Assembly: GCA_029884425.1 (NCBI GenBank)
Contig: JAOUHV010000026.1
Span: forward strand, 1 to 39,098
Direction of reading: 5' to 3'
Length of the DNA stretch: 39,098 nucleotides
Origin: Gammaproteobacteria bacterium
GTDB lineage: Bacteria; Pseudomonadota; Gammaproteobacteria; S012-40
Shown here: positions 26,688 to 35,417 of the stretch, in pieces
Layout of the letters: each line of letters opens with the position of its first letter
Position numbering within the stretch: position 1 is the first letter of the stretch
Position numbers and translations under genes: made by a program
The notes under the pieces: generated by a model
Told to the model about the DNA's origin: nothing
Database searches by the model: none
The model's input: only the letters and a program-made list of their open reading frames with translations

Positions 26688-26729
26688 GCCTTTACGACGG
26701 TGAGCAGGAGGAAGAATTCGGCGGGTAAC

Positions 26730-27362
26730 TCACAGAATTGCTTGACGCTTACTCAGGTGGACACGCGGATCGGCACGTTCTTGCAACGCAGCCTGCAGTT
26801 TGTCCCAGGCCATATTGACGCCAGTGCGCTCAATCGGCGCCAATCCGCCCTCAAGGGCGCGGACCTGATCAACCAGCGCATTGCCCATTACCACGTTGGT
26901 AGGAATCCCCTTGGGAAACTCGCCAGCCGTGGAAAACACGATGCGCCCCACCACCGGTACGCCCGGCAGCAAACCTTTAACGCTGGCCACACATGAATCC
27001 AGATAGCCTTGCGGATTGGCAAACTTATAGCTGCGATGGCCGCAGACCTGGGTCCAACGCTCTACCCGATCGCCCCCATAGATCTTTCCGGGAAAATTCT
27101 GCACATTGAGCACCACGATCAGGCGGTCAGTGTGCAGCAGATAATCTATGCGCAGCTCACCTTCCACCGGATCGGAAATGGCGACCTGTTCCATGCAGCG
27201 CACAGCCAGTTTTTTGATCTGACGCTGAACCATTCGCATGTCGGCGGTACGACGCCTCTGCTTGATGAACAACACCAGCATCAACAACAACACCGAAACA
27301 ACCGCCGCAGCACTCCACACCCGCGGATCGGCAATCAGGCTTTCCAACATAACCAGACTCAA
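26730..27362 (-). CDS. Membrane-anchored NERD-like protein lacking catalytic residues
   Basis: 210 residues from TTG 27362, which has GAGGAGG just upstream; ATG four codons later is the alternative. One N-terminal membrane helix (about 15-33), basic linker, then a cytoplasmic domain resembling NERD (nuclease-related): the strand pair GELRIDYLLHTDRLIVVLNVQNFPGKIYGG corresponds to the usual V---D-vvv...iivIEvKn..G.I.G. The E-x-K active-site pair of that PD-(D/E)xK fold is replaced by N-x-Q (NVQN), so nuclease activity is unlikely. Ends in a helical segment. Lies 15 bp after rlmB, so probably co-transcribed with rnr-rlmB. Role unknown. Confidence 0.6.
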   Translation of the reverse strand: MSLVMLESLIADPRVWSAAAVVSVLLLMLVLFIKQRRRTADMRMVQRQIKKLAVRCMEQVAISDPVEGELRIDYLLHTDRLIVVLNVQNFPGKIYGGDRVERWTQVCGHRSYKFANPQGYLDSCVASVKGLLPGVPVVGRIVFSTAGEFPKGIPTNVVMGNALVDQVRALEGGLAPIERTGVNMAWDKLQAALQERADPRVHLSKRQAIL

Positions 27363-27377
27363 CGAGCCTCCTCACTA

Positions 27378-28130
27378 TCACTTCGTCTGTGTGCGTTGCC
27401 GCACCACTTCAAACAGGCAAATCCCCGTGGCAACCGACGCATTCAAACTCTGCACATGCCCCCGCATGGGGATGCTCACCAGGTAGTCGCACTGTTGCAG
27501 GGTCAGGCGTCGCGCACCCTTGCCTTCTGCACCGGTAACAATAGCGGTCGCACCCTTGAAATCCACCTGGTAGAGCGCTTGGTCTGCCTCCAAACTGGTA
27601 CCGGTAATCCAGATACCACGCTGTTTGAGGTTTTCCAGGGTCCGAGCGATGTTCGTTACCTGCACAAAAGGCACGTGCTCTGCCGCACCACATGCCACTT
27701 TACGCGCTGTTGCCGTCATGCCCACCGCGTTATCCTTGGGGGCGATAACCGCATGCACACCCGCCGCATCTGCGCTGCGCATACAGGCCCCCAAATTATG
27801 CGGGTCCTGTATGCCGTCGAGAATTAGCAATAGCGGCGGCTCGGTCAGATTATCCAGCATCACTTCAAGCTGGTGTTCATCCCAAAGCATGGCCTGACTG
27901 ATCTGACGTAAAATCGCCACACCCTGGTGATTTTCGCCATCGACCTGCTCGTCCATTTCCCGCCGCGATACAAACTGAGCCTTTACACGCAATTTGTCTG
28001 CCAGGCGCTGCAACTGCAACAGGCGTGGATTGGGATTCTGCTGACGCACGAACACCAGCCGGTCAACGCTCTCCGGACTCTGTTCCAGCAATGCCTGACA
28101 GGCATGAATGCCACAAACCCACTCACTCAT
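27378..28130 (-). CDS. rlmB: 23S rRNA (guanosine-2251-2'-O)-methyltransferase
   Basis: 250 residues, normal length. SpoU/TrmH family: N-terminal substrate-binding domain (CGIHACQALLEQSP), then the knotted methyltransferase domain with LILDGIQDPHNLGACMRSADAAGVHAVI, VTGAEGKGARRL and IPMRGHVQSLNASVATGI. Methylates G2251 in the ribosomal P-loop. Starts directly after the rnr stop codon. Confidence 0.96.
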   Translation of the reverse strand: MSEWVCGIHACQALLEQSPESVDRLVFVRQQNPNPRLLQLQRLADKLRVKAQFVSRREMDEQVDGENHQGVAILRQISQAMLWDEHQLEVMLDNLTEPPLLLILDGIQDPHNLGACMRSADAAGVHAVIAPKDNAVGMTATARKVACGAAEHVPFVQVTNIARTLENLKQRGIWITGTSLEADQALYQVDFKGATAIVTGAEGKGARRLTLQQCDYLVSIPMRGHVQSLNASVATGICLFEVVRQRTQTK

Positions 28131-30443
28131 CTATCTGCCTCTTTTCCGACCTTTTTTGCGGCCCTTATCGCCGCGGCCGGCATTTTTACCACTTTTTTCC
28201 TTTTCTTTGAACTTGGGCTTGGCAGATTTTTTGTTGGCTGGCGAAGATTCAAACCGCTGCCCCGGAGCCGCCACCCAGTCAAAATCGATACGACGATCTT
28301 CCAGGTTCACCTTCACCACCTTGACCCGAATTGGATCGGCCAGGCGGAAAGTTTTGCCGCTGCGCTCACCACTCAGGCGGTGGTTCACCGCATCAAAATG
28401 GTAATAATCGTTGTCCAGCGAGGTAACGTGGACCAAGCCTTCAACGAAGACATCCTTCAGCTCCACAAACAGACCAAAACCCGTCACCGTGGTAATAATG
28501 CCATCGTATTCTTCGCCCACTTTGCTTTGCAGATACTCGCACTTCAGCCAATCCAGCACATCGCGGGTCGCCTCATCGGCGCGGCGTTCAGTCATGGAGC
28601 AGTGTTCACCCAGACCGGCCATTTTCTCGGTACTGTAGGCAAAGCTGTCCACCGGCTTGGTACTGACCAAATGCTTCAGCGCACGATGCACCAACAGATC
28701 GGGATAGCGACGAATGGGCGAGGTGAAATGGGTGTAGGCATCAAACGCCAGACCGAAATGGCCGTCATTTTCAGGACAGTAAACTGCCTGTTTCAGACTG
28801 CGCAGCAACACGGTCTGGATCATCCGCGCATCAGGACGCTGCCGCACTTCATCGAGCAACTTGGCGTAGTGGCGAGGCTCTGGCTGGCCGCGAGCCGCCA
28901 TTCTTAAACCCAATTCTTTGAGGAACTCTTTCAAATCATTGAATTTTTCCTCCGCCGGCTGCTGATGCACGCGATACAGCGCAGGAATGGCATTCTCTTC
29001 CAGATATTCCGCTGCCGCCACGTTGGCAGCAATCATGAACTCCTCGATCAGGCGATGGGCGTCATTGCGTACCACCGGCACGATGCGGTCGATTTTCTTC
29101 TCATCACCGAAAATAATGCGCGTTTCGGTGGTTTCAAAATCGATGGCACCACGCTTGCCGCGACGATCTGCCAATACTTTATACAGCTCGTAGGCGGTTT
29201 CCAGGTGCGGCAACAGGTGCTGATAATTCTGCCGCATCTGCTCATCACCAAACTGCAGCATCGCAGCCACTTCGGTATAGGTCAGACGCGCATGCGAACG
29301 CATCACGCCTTCGAAAAAGCGGGATTTGCGCACTACCCCAGCCGGTGTGATCAGCATTTCGCAAACCATACACAGGCGGTCCACACCGGGATTGAGCGAG
29401 CACAACCCGTTGGACAAAATTTCCGGCAACATCGGGATAACACGCCCGGGGAAATAGACCGAGTTACCCCGCTCCGACGCTTCCTTGTCCAGCGCTGTTC
29501 CTGGTTTGACGTAATAGCTGACATCAGCGATCGCCACCAGCATCCGCCAGCCCTTGCCCTGACGCTCAACGAAGACCGCGTCATCGAAATCGCGCGAATC
29601 TTCGCCATCGATAGTCACCAGCGGCGTGCTGCGCAGGTCTTCACGACCCACTTTGGCCTCTTCCGGCACTTCGCGGGAATAGCCCTTGATCTCGTGTTCC
29701 ACATCGTCTGGCCAGATGTCCGGGATCTGGTGAGCACGCAGGGCAATTTCGATTTCCATGCCCGGCGCCATGTGGTCGCCCATCACCTCGGCCACACGAC
29801 CAATCGGCGCAGATCGCCAGGTCGGCTGTTCGATAATATCCACCACCACAATCTGCCCGTCCAGGGCGCCGCCCCGATGCTCGGCAGGCACCAGCACATC
29901 CTGACTGATGCGCTTGTTGTTTGGCTTCACAAACGCCAGTCCGTGCTCCTGACGATAACGCCCCACCAACTGATGATTGGCGCGTTCGATCACTTCCACC
30001 GGTGCGCCTTCGCGACGCCCACGATGGTCAATGCCCGTTACCCGCATCAACGCCTGGTCACCGTGCATCAAGCCACGCATATATTTGGCAGAGATGAACA
30101 AATCATCGCCACCCTCATCCGGTACCAAAAAGCCAAAGCCATCGGGATGACCGATCACTCGCCCCTTGATCAGGTCCATTTTTTCGATAATGCCGTAATC
30201 GCCCTTGCGGTTACGGATAATCTGGCCATCACGCTCCATAGCGCGCAAGCGGCGTCTCAACGCCTCTATGTCATCCTCGGTTTCCATGGAAAAGTGTTGC
30301 ACCAGCCGATGGCGCGACATCGGCTCACCGGCTTCTTCCAGGACAGCCAGAATAAATTCGCGACTGGGAACGGGGTTTTCGTATTTTTCGGCTTCTCTTT
30401 GAGCAAACGGATCTTCGCCCAGGCTTTTTTTATCTGTGGTCAT
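28131..30443 (-). CDS. rnr: Ribonuclease R
   Basis: 770 residues from the ATG at 30443 (an in-frame TTG two codons earlier is less likely). Order of domains: N-terminal helix-turn-helix (SREFILAVLEEAGEPMSRHRL), two cold-shock domains, RNB catalytic domain with DGEDSRDFDDAVF (metal-binding Asp cluster), C-terminal S1 domain (GEEYDGIITTVTGFGLFVEL), and a Lys/Arg-rich tail. A 3'-5' exoribonuclease that degrades structured RNA. Operon rnr-rlmB is the usual gammaproteobacterial order. Confidence 0.97.
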   Translation of the reverse strand: MTTDKKSLGEDPFAQREAEKYENPVPSREFILAVLEEAGEPMSRHRLVQHFSMETEDDIEALRRRLRAMERDGQIIRNRKGDYGIIEKMDLIKGRVIGHPDGFGFLVPDEGGDDLFISAKYMRGLMHGDQALMRVTGIDHRGRREGAPVEVIERANHQLVGRYRQEHGLAFVKPNNKRISQDVLVPAEHRGGALDGQIVVVDIIEQPTWRSAPIGRVAEVMGDHMAPGMEIEIALRAHQIPDIWPDDVEHEIKGYSREVPEEAKVGREDLRSTPLVTIDGEDSRDFDDAVFVERQGKGWRMLVAIADVSYYVKPGTALDKEASERGNSVYFPGRVIPMLPEILSNGLCSLNPGVDRLCMVCEMLITPAGVVRKSRFFEGVMRSHARLTYTEVAAMLQFGDEQMRQNYQHLLPHLETAYELYKVLADRRGKRGAIDFETTETRIIFGDEKKIDRIVPVVRNDAHRLIEEFMIAANVAAAEYLEENAIPALYRVHQQPAEEKFNDLKEFLKELGLRMAARGQPEPRHYAKLLDEVRQRPDARMIQTVLLRSLKQAVYCPENDGHFGLAFDAYTHFTSPIRRYPDLLVHRALKHLVSTKPVDSFAYSTEKMAGLGEHCSMTERRADEATRDVLDWLKCEYLQSKVGEEYDGIITTVTGFGLFVELKDVFVEGLVHVTSLDNDYYHFDAVNHRLSGERSGKTFRLADPIRVKVVKVNLEDRRIDFDWVAAPGQRFESSPANKKSAKPKFKEKEKSGKNAGRGDKGRKKGRKRGR

Positions 30444-30470
30444 TGACAATCATTCAATCTCTAGTAGAAT
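30443..30470 (+). promoter_or_regulatory. Promoter of tRNA-Leu
   Basis: Perfect -35 TTGACA (30443-30448), 16-bp spacer, -10 TAGAAT (30465-30470), pointing to the tRNA gene about 55 bp downstream. It overlaps the rnr start codon on the other strand. Confidence 0.7.
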
Positions 30471-30525
30471 TGCGCCACGTTGAACGGCGGGCCTGTATTA
30501 TAACAGGTTCTACGCACGAAACGTC

Positions 30526-30612
30526 GCCGAGGTGGTGAAATTGGTAGACACACTAGCTTCAGGTGCTAGCGGGGGCAACCTCGTGGAGGTTCAAGTCCTC
30601 TCCTCGGCACCA
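30526..30612 (+). tRNA. tRNA-Leu (anticodon CAG)
   Basis: 87-nt class II tRNA. Acceptor GCCGAGG pairs with CCTCGGC; discriminator A; encoded CCA. D-arm contains AAATTGGTAGACAC. Anticodon stem CTAGC/GCTAG encloses loop TTCAGGT, giving CAG. A long variable arm (GGGGGCAACCTCG) and T-loop GTTCAAGTC are present. Reads CUG leucine codons. Confidence 0.97.
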
Positions 30613-30647
30613 TCTTCTTTCTGGTGTTACGGAACACTGGAATACAA

Positions 30648-30672
30648 AAAGCGCCGCGAGGTGCTTTTTTTT
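30648..30672 (+). terminator. Rho-independent terminator of tRNA-Leu
   Basis: AAGCGCC-GCGA-GGTGCTT stem (one G-T pair) followed by a run of eight T. Situated 36 bp after the tRNA. Confidence 0.85.
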
Positions 30673-30781
30673 CGTCTGACGAAAATACGATCACGCAACA
30701 AAAAGCTGCGCGCCTGCTGAATATGCGGATTGGATTTGACACGAAACGACAAGCGTCATCGCGCTTGCCTGATCTAAAATT

Positions 30782-31405
30782 TTACGAAACTTCCTGACCG
30801 CTCAACGCACGTATGGCATCAATCGCCGCATGAGCTGCGGCTTCAATTTCCGATTCGCGTCCCGCCAAAATCAAACGACCAAACGCACCAACGGCACGCG
30901 CTTCGATCAACGTAATGCTCGCCGCTTTTTCGGCCATGTTCGCCGCGTACACGATATAGCCTGCAGGCTCGGTTTCAAGAATAAACATGCTTTGGCCCGG
31001 CAGAATCATCGAGCCTTTACGATCCTGACGATTAATCAACACCGCGTGATCCGGCGTAATGGCACGCACAATTTCGCTCCAGGCGATACGGCATTTTTGC
31101 CGCGAATCTTCTCTGGTCGCCAGGTTATGCAGCACAGCACGCCCCGCCTCAAGCACATCACTTTGATCCCGGTGATGAAACACCATAGAACCGAATGCAC
31201 GCTCAACAACTTGCTGCCCCAGATGCACTCGCGTTGCTTTCAGCGCAACGTCCGTCAGTCGGTGAATCGCCATACCTGGTGCCACCTCCAGCCATAGACA
31301 GGCATCACCGGGCACTGGCAGGAAGCCTTGCGATACCGTTCCCAGATACGTCGCCAGTTGCGGTTGCAGTGAATCAATAAAAATGTAGGTGCGAAGCTTG
31401 ATCAT
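30782..31405 (-). CDS. csoS1D: Carboxysome shell protein CsoS1D (tandem BMC domains)
   Basis: 207 residues. Two successive BMC-like halves (about 1-100 and 105-205), each with the beta-alpha-beta pattern, including [11 protein letters not shown] in the first and [41 protein letters not shown] in the second. The tandem domain forms trimeric pseudohexamers that can stack and gate larger pores for metabolites such as RuBP in alpha-carboxysomes. It lies on the strand of the cso genes but about 6 kb away, separated by other genes. A short CAAGCG/CGCTTG stem (30750-30767) follows its stop but has no T-run. Confidence 0.85.
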   Translation of the reverse strand: MIKLRTYIFIDSLQPQLATYLGTVSQGFLPVPGDACLWLEVAPGMAIHRLTDVALKATRVHLGQQVVERAFGSMVFHHRDQSDVLEAGRAVLHNLATREDSRQKCRIAWSEIVRAITPDHAVLINRQDRKGSMILPGQSMFILETEPAGYIVYAANMAEKAASITLIEARAVGAFGRLILAGRESEIEAAAHAAIDAIRALSGQEVS

Positions 31406-31593
31406 TCACAGAGATTCCAACAAGATACTACACGAATCAAAAATGACAGGGCGGCCAACTCAGAACCACCCTGCCAAAACGCAGACTCGAACACTGCTAT
31501 TAAAACACACCCCACCCACTTCAGTTCATTGCTCTTATCGATACCTTGCATAGATCAAATCGATGACGCAGTCAGTTTGTATCGTGATAACTT

Positions 31594-32190
31594 ATGCCTA
31601 CCCGAAAGCACACACACTTTATCACCATGCATCGAGCTGATTTACTGAACAGACTGCGCCATTACCGAACGTCATTCATGGAAGAAGCGGCGATGGTGGA
31701 TCGCACCTGGCAGTTTGTATTGCAGCATGAAAACTGTTTTGATCGTCAGCTTGCCCACGCGCATGTTACGGGCTCTGCCTGGATCATCAATCCATCGCAC
31801 ACCCATGCACTGATGCTGCACCACAAAAAACTGAACCGCTGGCTGCAGCCCGGCGGACATGCCGATGGTGATCCTGACATACTGCAAGTAGTATTGAAAG
31901 AAACATCCGAAGAAACCGGCATCGCACTCGAAAATATCACCCTGGTTAGTGACAACATTTTTGACGTGGACATTCACACCGTACATCAAAGCGTTCACGA
32001 CAACCGTCACGAACACCACGACATACGCTTTTTGCTGATGATAGATGATCGCCTGCCGATTCCCGGCAACAGTGAATCCAATCAGGTTGCTTGGGTACCG
32101 CTGGCCCACGTCAGCCGCTACAACAATGCGCGGTCACTGTATCGTCTGGTCAACAAAACCCGCGCGTTGCAGCATTCACTGGCCTATTAA
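31594..32190 (+). CDS. Nudix hydrolase
   Basis: 198 residues. A Nudix box of the variant form GGHADGD...LKETSEETGI (conserved Glu-x-x-Glu-Glu core, Arg replaced by Lys) lies at about 87-110, preceded by ALMLHHKKLNRWLQPGG. Hydrolyses a nucleoside diphosphate linked to another group; substrate not deducible, though the PGGHADGD subtype is frequent as a 'NUDIX hydrolase' of environmental Proteobacteria. The first ATG is poorly provided with a ribosome binding site; ATG at 31627 is possible. Divergent from csoS1D, convergent with the next gene (2 bp between stops). Confidence 0.85.
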   Translation: MPTRKHTHFITMHRADLLNRLRHYRTSFMEEAAMVDRTWQFVLQHENCFDRQLAHAHVTGSAWIINPSHTHALMLHHKKLNRWLQPGGHADGDPDILQVVLKETSEETGIALENITLVSDNIFDVDIHTVHQSVHDNRHEHHDIRFLLMIDDRLPIPGNSESNQVAWVPLAHVSRYNNARSLYRLVNKTRALQHSLAY

Positions 32191-32192
32191 AA

Positions 32193-33845
32193 TTACACAA
32201 ACTTTTCACCAAACAGCGGCAACCCCTGCTCACCGATTTTCTGCCGAAATACGTCGTTAAACAAAAACGCCGCAACCTCCAGCGATACCACTCGACTATG
32301 CCGCCGGGCAATTTCCATTGCCTGCTCTCGACTGTAGCGAGGGCGGGTGCGAAACTTTCCTGCTCCATCGGCGACCTGCCACTTTTCCTGCTTGCGCACA
32401 ACATTCAACCAGGGATCGCGAGTTTCAATCTGCGTGCTTGTCACCGAGAGATTGGCGCATTTGCCGATTCGCGCCAATATCTGCGGAATTTCCGCATCAT
32501 AGCGTCGAACAATGGCTGACAAATTTCCCGTATAGCGTAACGCTTGAATCTGGCCACTGGCCCAGGCTATACCGTCGTAACCGTTTTGCAGCGCACGCAA
32601 CAGCATCAGCTTGCAAACCAAACTCACCCATTCATTGCGAAATGGCGCGAACGGAATCTCACCCCAGGGATTATTGTCGTATCCGTGAATGGCTCCCTGC
32701 TGATGCCAGTCACTTTGCAATTCTTCGATAAACAACAAATGCCGACCTTGGTGATCAACGCGTGTTGTGGTCCGCACATGCGCCAAGACGTTATGGTCGT
32801 AAAAATGCGCACCGAAAAATGTACGCTGATAATCCGGCAACATGATTAACCATTCTCGATAATCATCACCGCCATGCAGAGTCAAATAATCATAACGGGT
32901 GTGGTTACGCACACCGCCACGAACACCCAACTGTTCAGTTGCATGTCGATTTGCTGCGCGCATGGCCTGCGCACTGCTGTCGTAATATTTAGCCATACCG
33001 CGCGACTCATCACAGACCGGTCGGCCATAGCTATCCAATACAAACCAATAGCGGTTCATCGCCTGATAATGGCCATAAGCCAGCGTTTTAACGACACCGA
33101 CACGATAATTGTAATCATCATTGACGTAGCGCAGGATGCCGTAACAACTACGATCCAATTTTAGCGCTGCACGCACCTGCGCCTGATGAGGAAATTTCAA
33201 CGCGACTTCGCGAAATGCCAACTGGCCTTGCGTATCCCAGATTCGTTCCAGCGACATTTCCAGACGGATGTTGCGAAAATCAATCGCTGCCAACAACTGT
33301 TGCAGGGTCAGTGTTTGCGTGTCCGGCAATGACTTTAAAAAATCACGCACACCCGACCAATGCAATTCATCCTGTCGCAAACCAAATTGGGCCAAATTCT
33401 GTAGTGATGCTCGCCACTGGGCAACGGAAGCACGCTGCAGCGATGTGGATTGCAGCCAACGAACCAGCGCACTATGCAAGCCGGCAGGAGCAGTGCTGTT
33501 TTTTACTGAGATATCGGTTTGACAACCGATCAGACGTGTGCGTGAAGATTCGATGAGACGCTGTTGCGCAGGTTCGCACAGCCAATCGTAAAAACGTTGC
33601 TTGTCATTCGCCGACCAATCCTCCGCCAAACGAACATCAGCAACTGTGTAGCCGGCATAGCGATAGTCAAACTCACGCCAGCCCATGCGAAATCCACCAT
33701 GGTCATGACGTGTTCGATAAATCACATCCACCACGGCGTACAACTGGCGATGCCCTGCCGTCTGGGGGATTTGTTTGCGCAGGGCATGATAGCGCGCCCG
33801 ATCCACGGAAAGCGCAACACCCCTGCCATCGCTCAGTACCAACAT
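32193..33845 (-). CDS. Hypothetical protein with phage polyvalent-protein-like domain
   Basis: 550 residues from the ATG at 33845, chosen because GGAGAAGG precedes it (ATG 33863 lacks a site). Not assigned to a named family. The segment from about 325 to 420 contains YREWLIMLPDY, GAHFYDHNVLAHVRTTTRVD, LLFIEELQSDWHQ and GIAWASGQIQ. The EE(L/I)QSDWHQ block recurs, to my knowledge, in large phage and plasmid polyvalent proteins and in stand-alone bacterial proteins of unknown function. No signal peptide or membrane helix. Here it lies between cbbR and csoS1D without phage genes nearby. Could be a domesticated element protein; a link to carboxysomes is not shown. Confidence 0.7.
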   Translation of the reverse strand: MLVLSDGRGVALSVDRARYHALRKQIPQTAGHRQLYAVVDVIYRTRHDHGGFRMGWREFDYRYAGYTVADVRLAEDWSANDKQRFYDWLCEPAQQRLIESSRTRLIGCQTDISVKNSTAPAGLHSALVRWLQSTSLQRASVAQWRASLQNLAQFGLRQDELHWSGVRDFLKSLPDTQTLTLQQLLAAIDFRNIRLEMSLERIWDTQGQLAFREVALKFPHQAQVRAALKLDRSCYGILRYVNDDYNYRVGVVKTLAYGHYQAMNRYWFVLDSYGRPVCDESRGMAKYYDSSAQAMRAANRHATEQLGVRGGVRNHTRYDYLTLHGGDDYREWLIMLPDYQRTFFGAHFYDHNVLAHVRTTTRVDHQGRHLLFIEELQSDWHQQGAIHGYDNNPWGEIPFAPFRNEWVSLVCKLMLLRALQNGYDGIAWASGQIQALRYTGNLSAIVRRYDAEIPQILARIGKCANLSVTSTQIETRDPWLNVVRKQEKWQVADGAGKFRTRPRYSREQAMEIARRHSRVVSLEVAAFLFNDVFRQKIGEQGLPLFGEKFV

Positions 33846-33978
33846 GCCCACCTTCTCCAACATTCAGTAAGGGAAGAAAACCGCGACACCTATACCATAG
33901 TAATTTAATCAACTTCTATGATCGTATCAACAAGCTCAGACATGTTCAAACTTTTTTATTCAAACCGCGCTGCGCAAA

Positions 33979-35010
33979 TTAGCGGTTTTCTCTCAACCCC
34001 AAACTGCGCCAGCGTTCCTGGTGAATCAAGCTAAAATCCGACAACAACTTGTTCATGTGATCGCGAATTTCCGGCCCTTTTTTCTGTGCATATTCCAGGA
34101 AGGTTTTAGCGATCAATGACAGCTCGCGCTCCTTGGGATAAACCAAATACCACTGACGGTGAATGGGAAAGCCTTCAACATCCAAAATATCCACAGGGCC
34201 CGTGGCACCTTCCAGTGTCAAGGTATGCAGCGACAAAATCGACACACCCAAGCCACCCACTACGGCATGCTTGATTGCCTCGTTACTGCCCAGCTCCATT
34301 CTCACCTTAGGCTGCAGACCGTGGTCACGAAACAGACGTGTCGTCACGTCGCGGATACCCGAACCGGGTTCACGCAAAATCAAAGGCTCTTGCGCCAAAC
34401 GTTCCAGCGAAATATTGCGCTCACGCGTCAACGGATGACTCTTGCCGGCCACCACCACCATGGGGTTGGGCGCAAAAGGAATAGAGATCAAACCTGCTTC
34501 TTCCGGTGCCTGGCCAAGCACATACAAGTCGTCATCACCCTGACTGATGCGTTCCAGTACACGTTCGCGATTGGTGACCTTGAGGGACACATCAATCTCG
34601 GGATATTCGTTGCAAAATCCGCCAAGAATTTCCGGCGCAAAATATTTTGCCGTGGTAATAACCCCAAGACGTAACCGGCCTCTTTTCAGGCCCTTATAGC
34701 CAGCAATTGATGATTCCAAATTGCTGAGAATGTCAAACATCCCCTTGCAGGAGCGATATAACTCCATTCCCACATCCGTAGGGCGGGTTTTGCGCTCAAC
34801 TTGCTCAAACAATGGCAAGCCAATCGTGTCCGACAATTTTTTAATCTGCATGGACACGGTCGGTTGAGTTAGAAACAACTCTTCAGCGGCTTTGGTATAA
34901 CTGCCCAGGCGGACAATGGCCTCAAAAATCTGTAACTGCCGTAAGGTCAAGTGACGAATCAGGTGATCCGGCATTGCACTTACTACGTGCAGTTCACGCT
35001 CGTCAGTATT
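33979..35010 (-). CDS. cbbR: LysR-type regulator CbbR
   Basis: 343 residues from the ATG at 35010, which has AAAGGAC; ATG 35064 and 34974 are alternatives. N-terminal winged helix (LTLRQLQIFEAIVRLGSYTKAAEELFLTQPTVSMQIKKL), then a periplasmic-binding-like effector domain. The QPTVSMQIKKL and PLFEQVERK segments match CbbR/RbcR of autotrophs, regulators of Calvin-cycle and CO2-concentrating genes that respond to metabolites such as RuBP, PEP or NADPH. Last gene of the sbtA-sbtB-cbbR run, 63 bp after sbtB; usually cbbR is divergent from its target operon. Confidence 0.88.
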   Translation of the reverse strand, partial: NTDERELHVVSAMPDHLIRHLTLRQLQIFEAIVRLGSYTKAAEELFLTQPTVSMQIKKLSDTIGLPLFEQVERKTRPTDVGMELYRSCKGMFDILSNLESSIAGYKGLKRGRLRLGVITTAKYFAPEILGGFCNEYPEIDVSLKVTNRERVLERISQGDDDLYVLGQAPEEAGLISIPFAPNPMVVVAGKSHPLTRERNISLERLAQEPLILREPGSGIRDVTTRLFRDHGLQPKVRMELGSNEAIKHAVVGGLGVSILSLHTLTLEGATGPVDILDVEGFPIHRQWYLVYPKERELSLIAKTFLEYAQKKGPEIRDHMNKLLSDFSLIHQERWRSLGLRENR

Positions 35011-35073
35011 CATTCTTAGTCCTTTTCCGACCCGTTCAGGGGCCTCCAGCATATCACTGACCATACAAATCGA

Positions 35074-35394
35074 CTATTCCATTGGTTTAGAAAATTTCTC
35101 TGGCGCAATAACCTGGATATCAGAGACAAAAATGGTTAATCGATAGCCTTTGGCAATTTGCCGCTGCAGGCCGTCTAGCAGGCGTTGCAGCTTTTCTTCA
35201 GGCACAATAACCTTAACCATGATGTTGGCTTCAAAATCCAGTGAACCTTCCAGTTCACCACAAATTCCCTCACCATATACTCGGATAATGGAATAACCAC
35301 TTACACCATGGCGGCGAAACATTTCGCGCAGCTTGTCTTGCAACACATCCATGGTAATGACATTGACTAACTTGTAAGGATAAAGTTTGGGCAT
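35074..35394 (-). CDS. sbtB: SbtB-like PII-family regulator
   Basis: 106 residues, AGGAC before the ATG, 23 bp after sbtA. A PII/GlnB-type ferredoxin fold: LVNVITMDVLQDKLREMFRRHGVSGYSIIRVYGEG, T-loop region GELEGSLDFEANIMVKVIV, then QRQIAKGYRLTIFVSDIQVI. SbtB proteins bind cyclic AMP/ADP/AMP and inhibit SbtA. The C-terminal CGPxGC redox loop seen in many cyanobacterial SbtBs is missing (ends KFSKPME), so redox control as in cyanobacteria is not expected. Confidence 0.87.
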   Translation of the reverse strand: MPKLYPYKLVNVITMDVLQDKLREMFRRHGVSGYSIIRVYGEGICGELEGSLDFEANIMVKVIVPEEKLQRLLDGLQRQIAKGYRLTIFVSDIQVIAPEKFSKPME

Positions 35395-35417
35395 GACTGC
35401 TGTCCTCGGTCAAACAA

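Noticed and set aside
28965-30446. A 493-codon + strand frame opposite rnr
   Set aside because: Antisense shadow of a clear RNase R gene.
30526-30612. tRNA-Leu as an integration site of a mobile element
   Set aside because: No integrase gene and no repeat of the tRNA 3' end seen downstream in the window.
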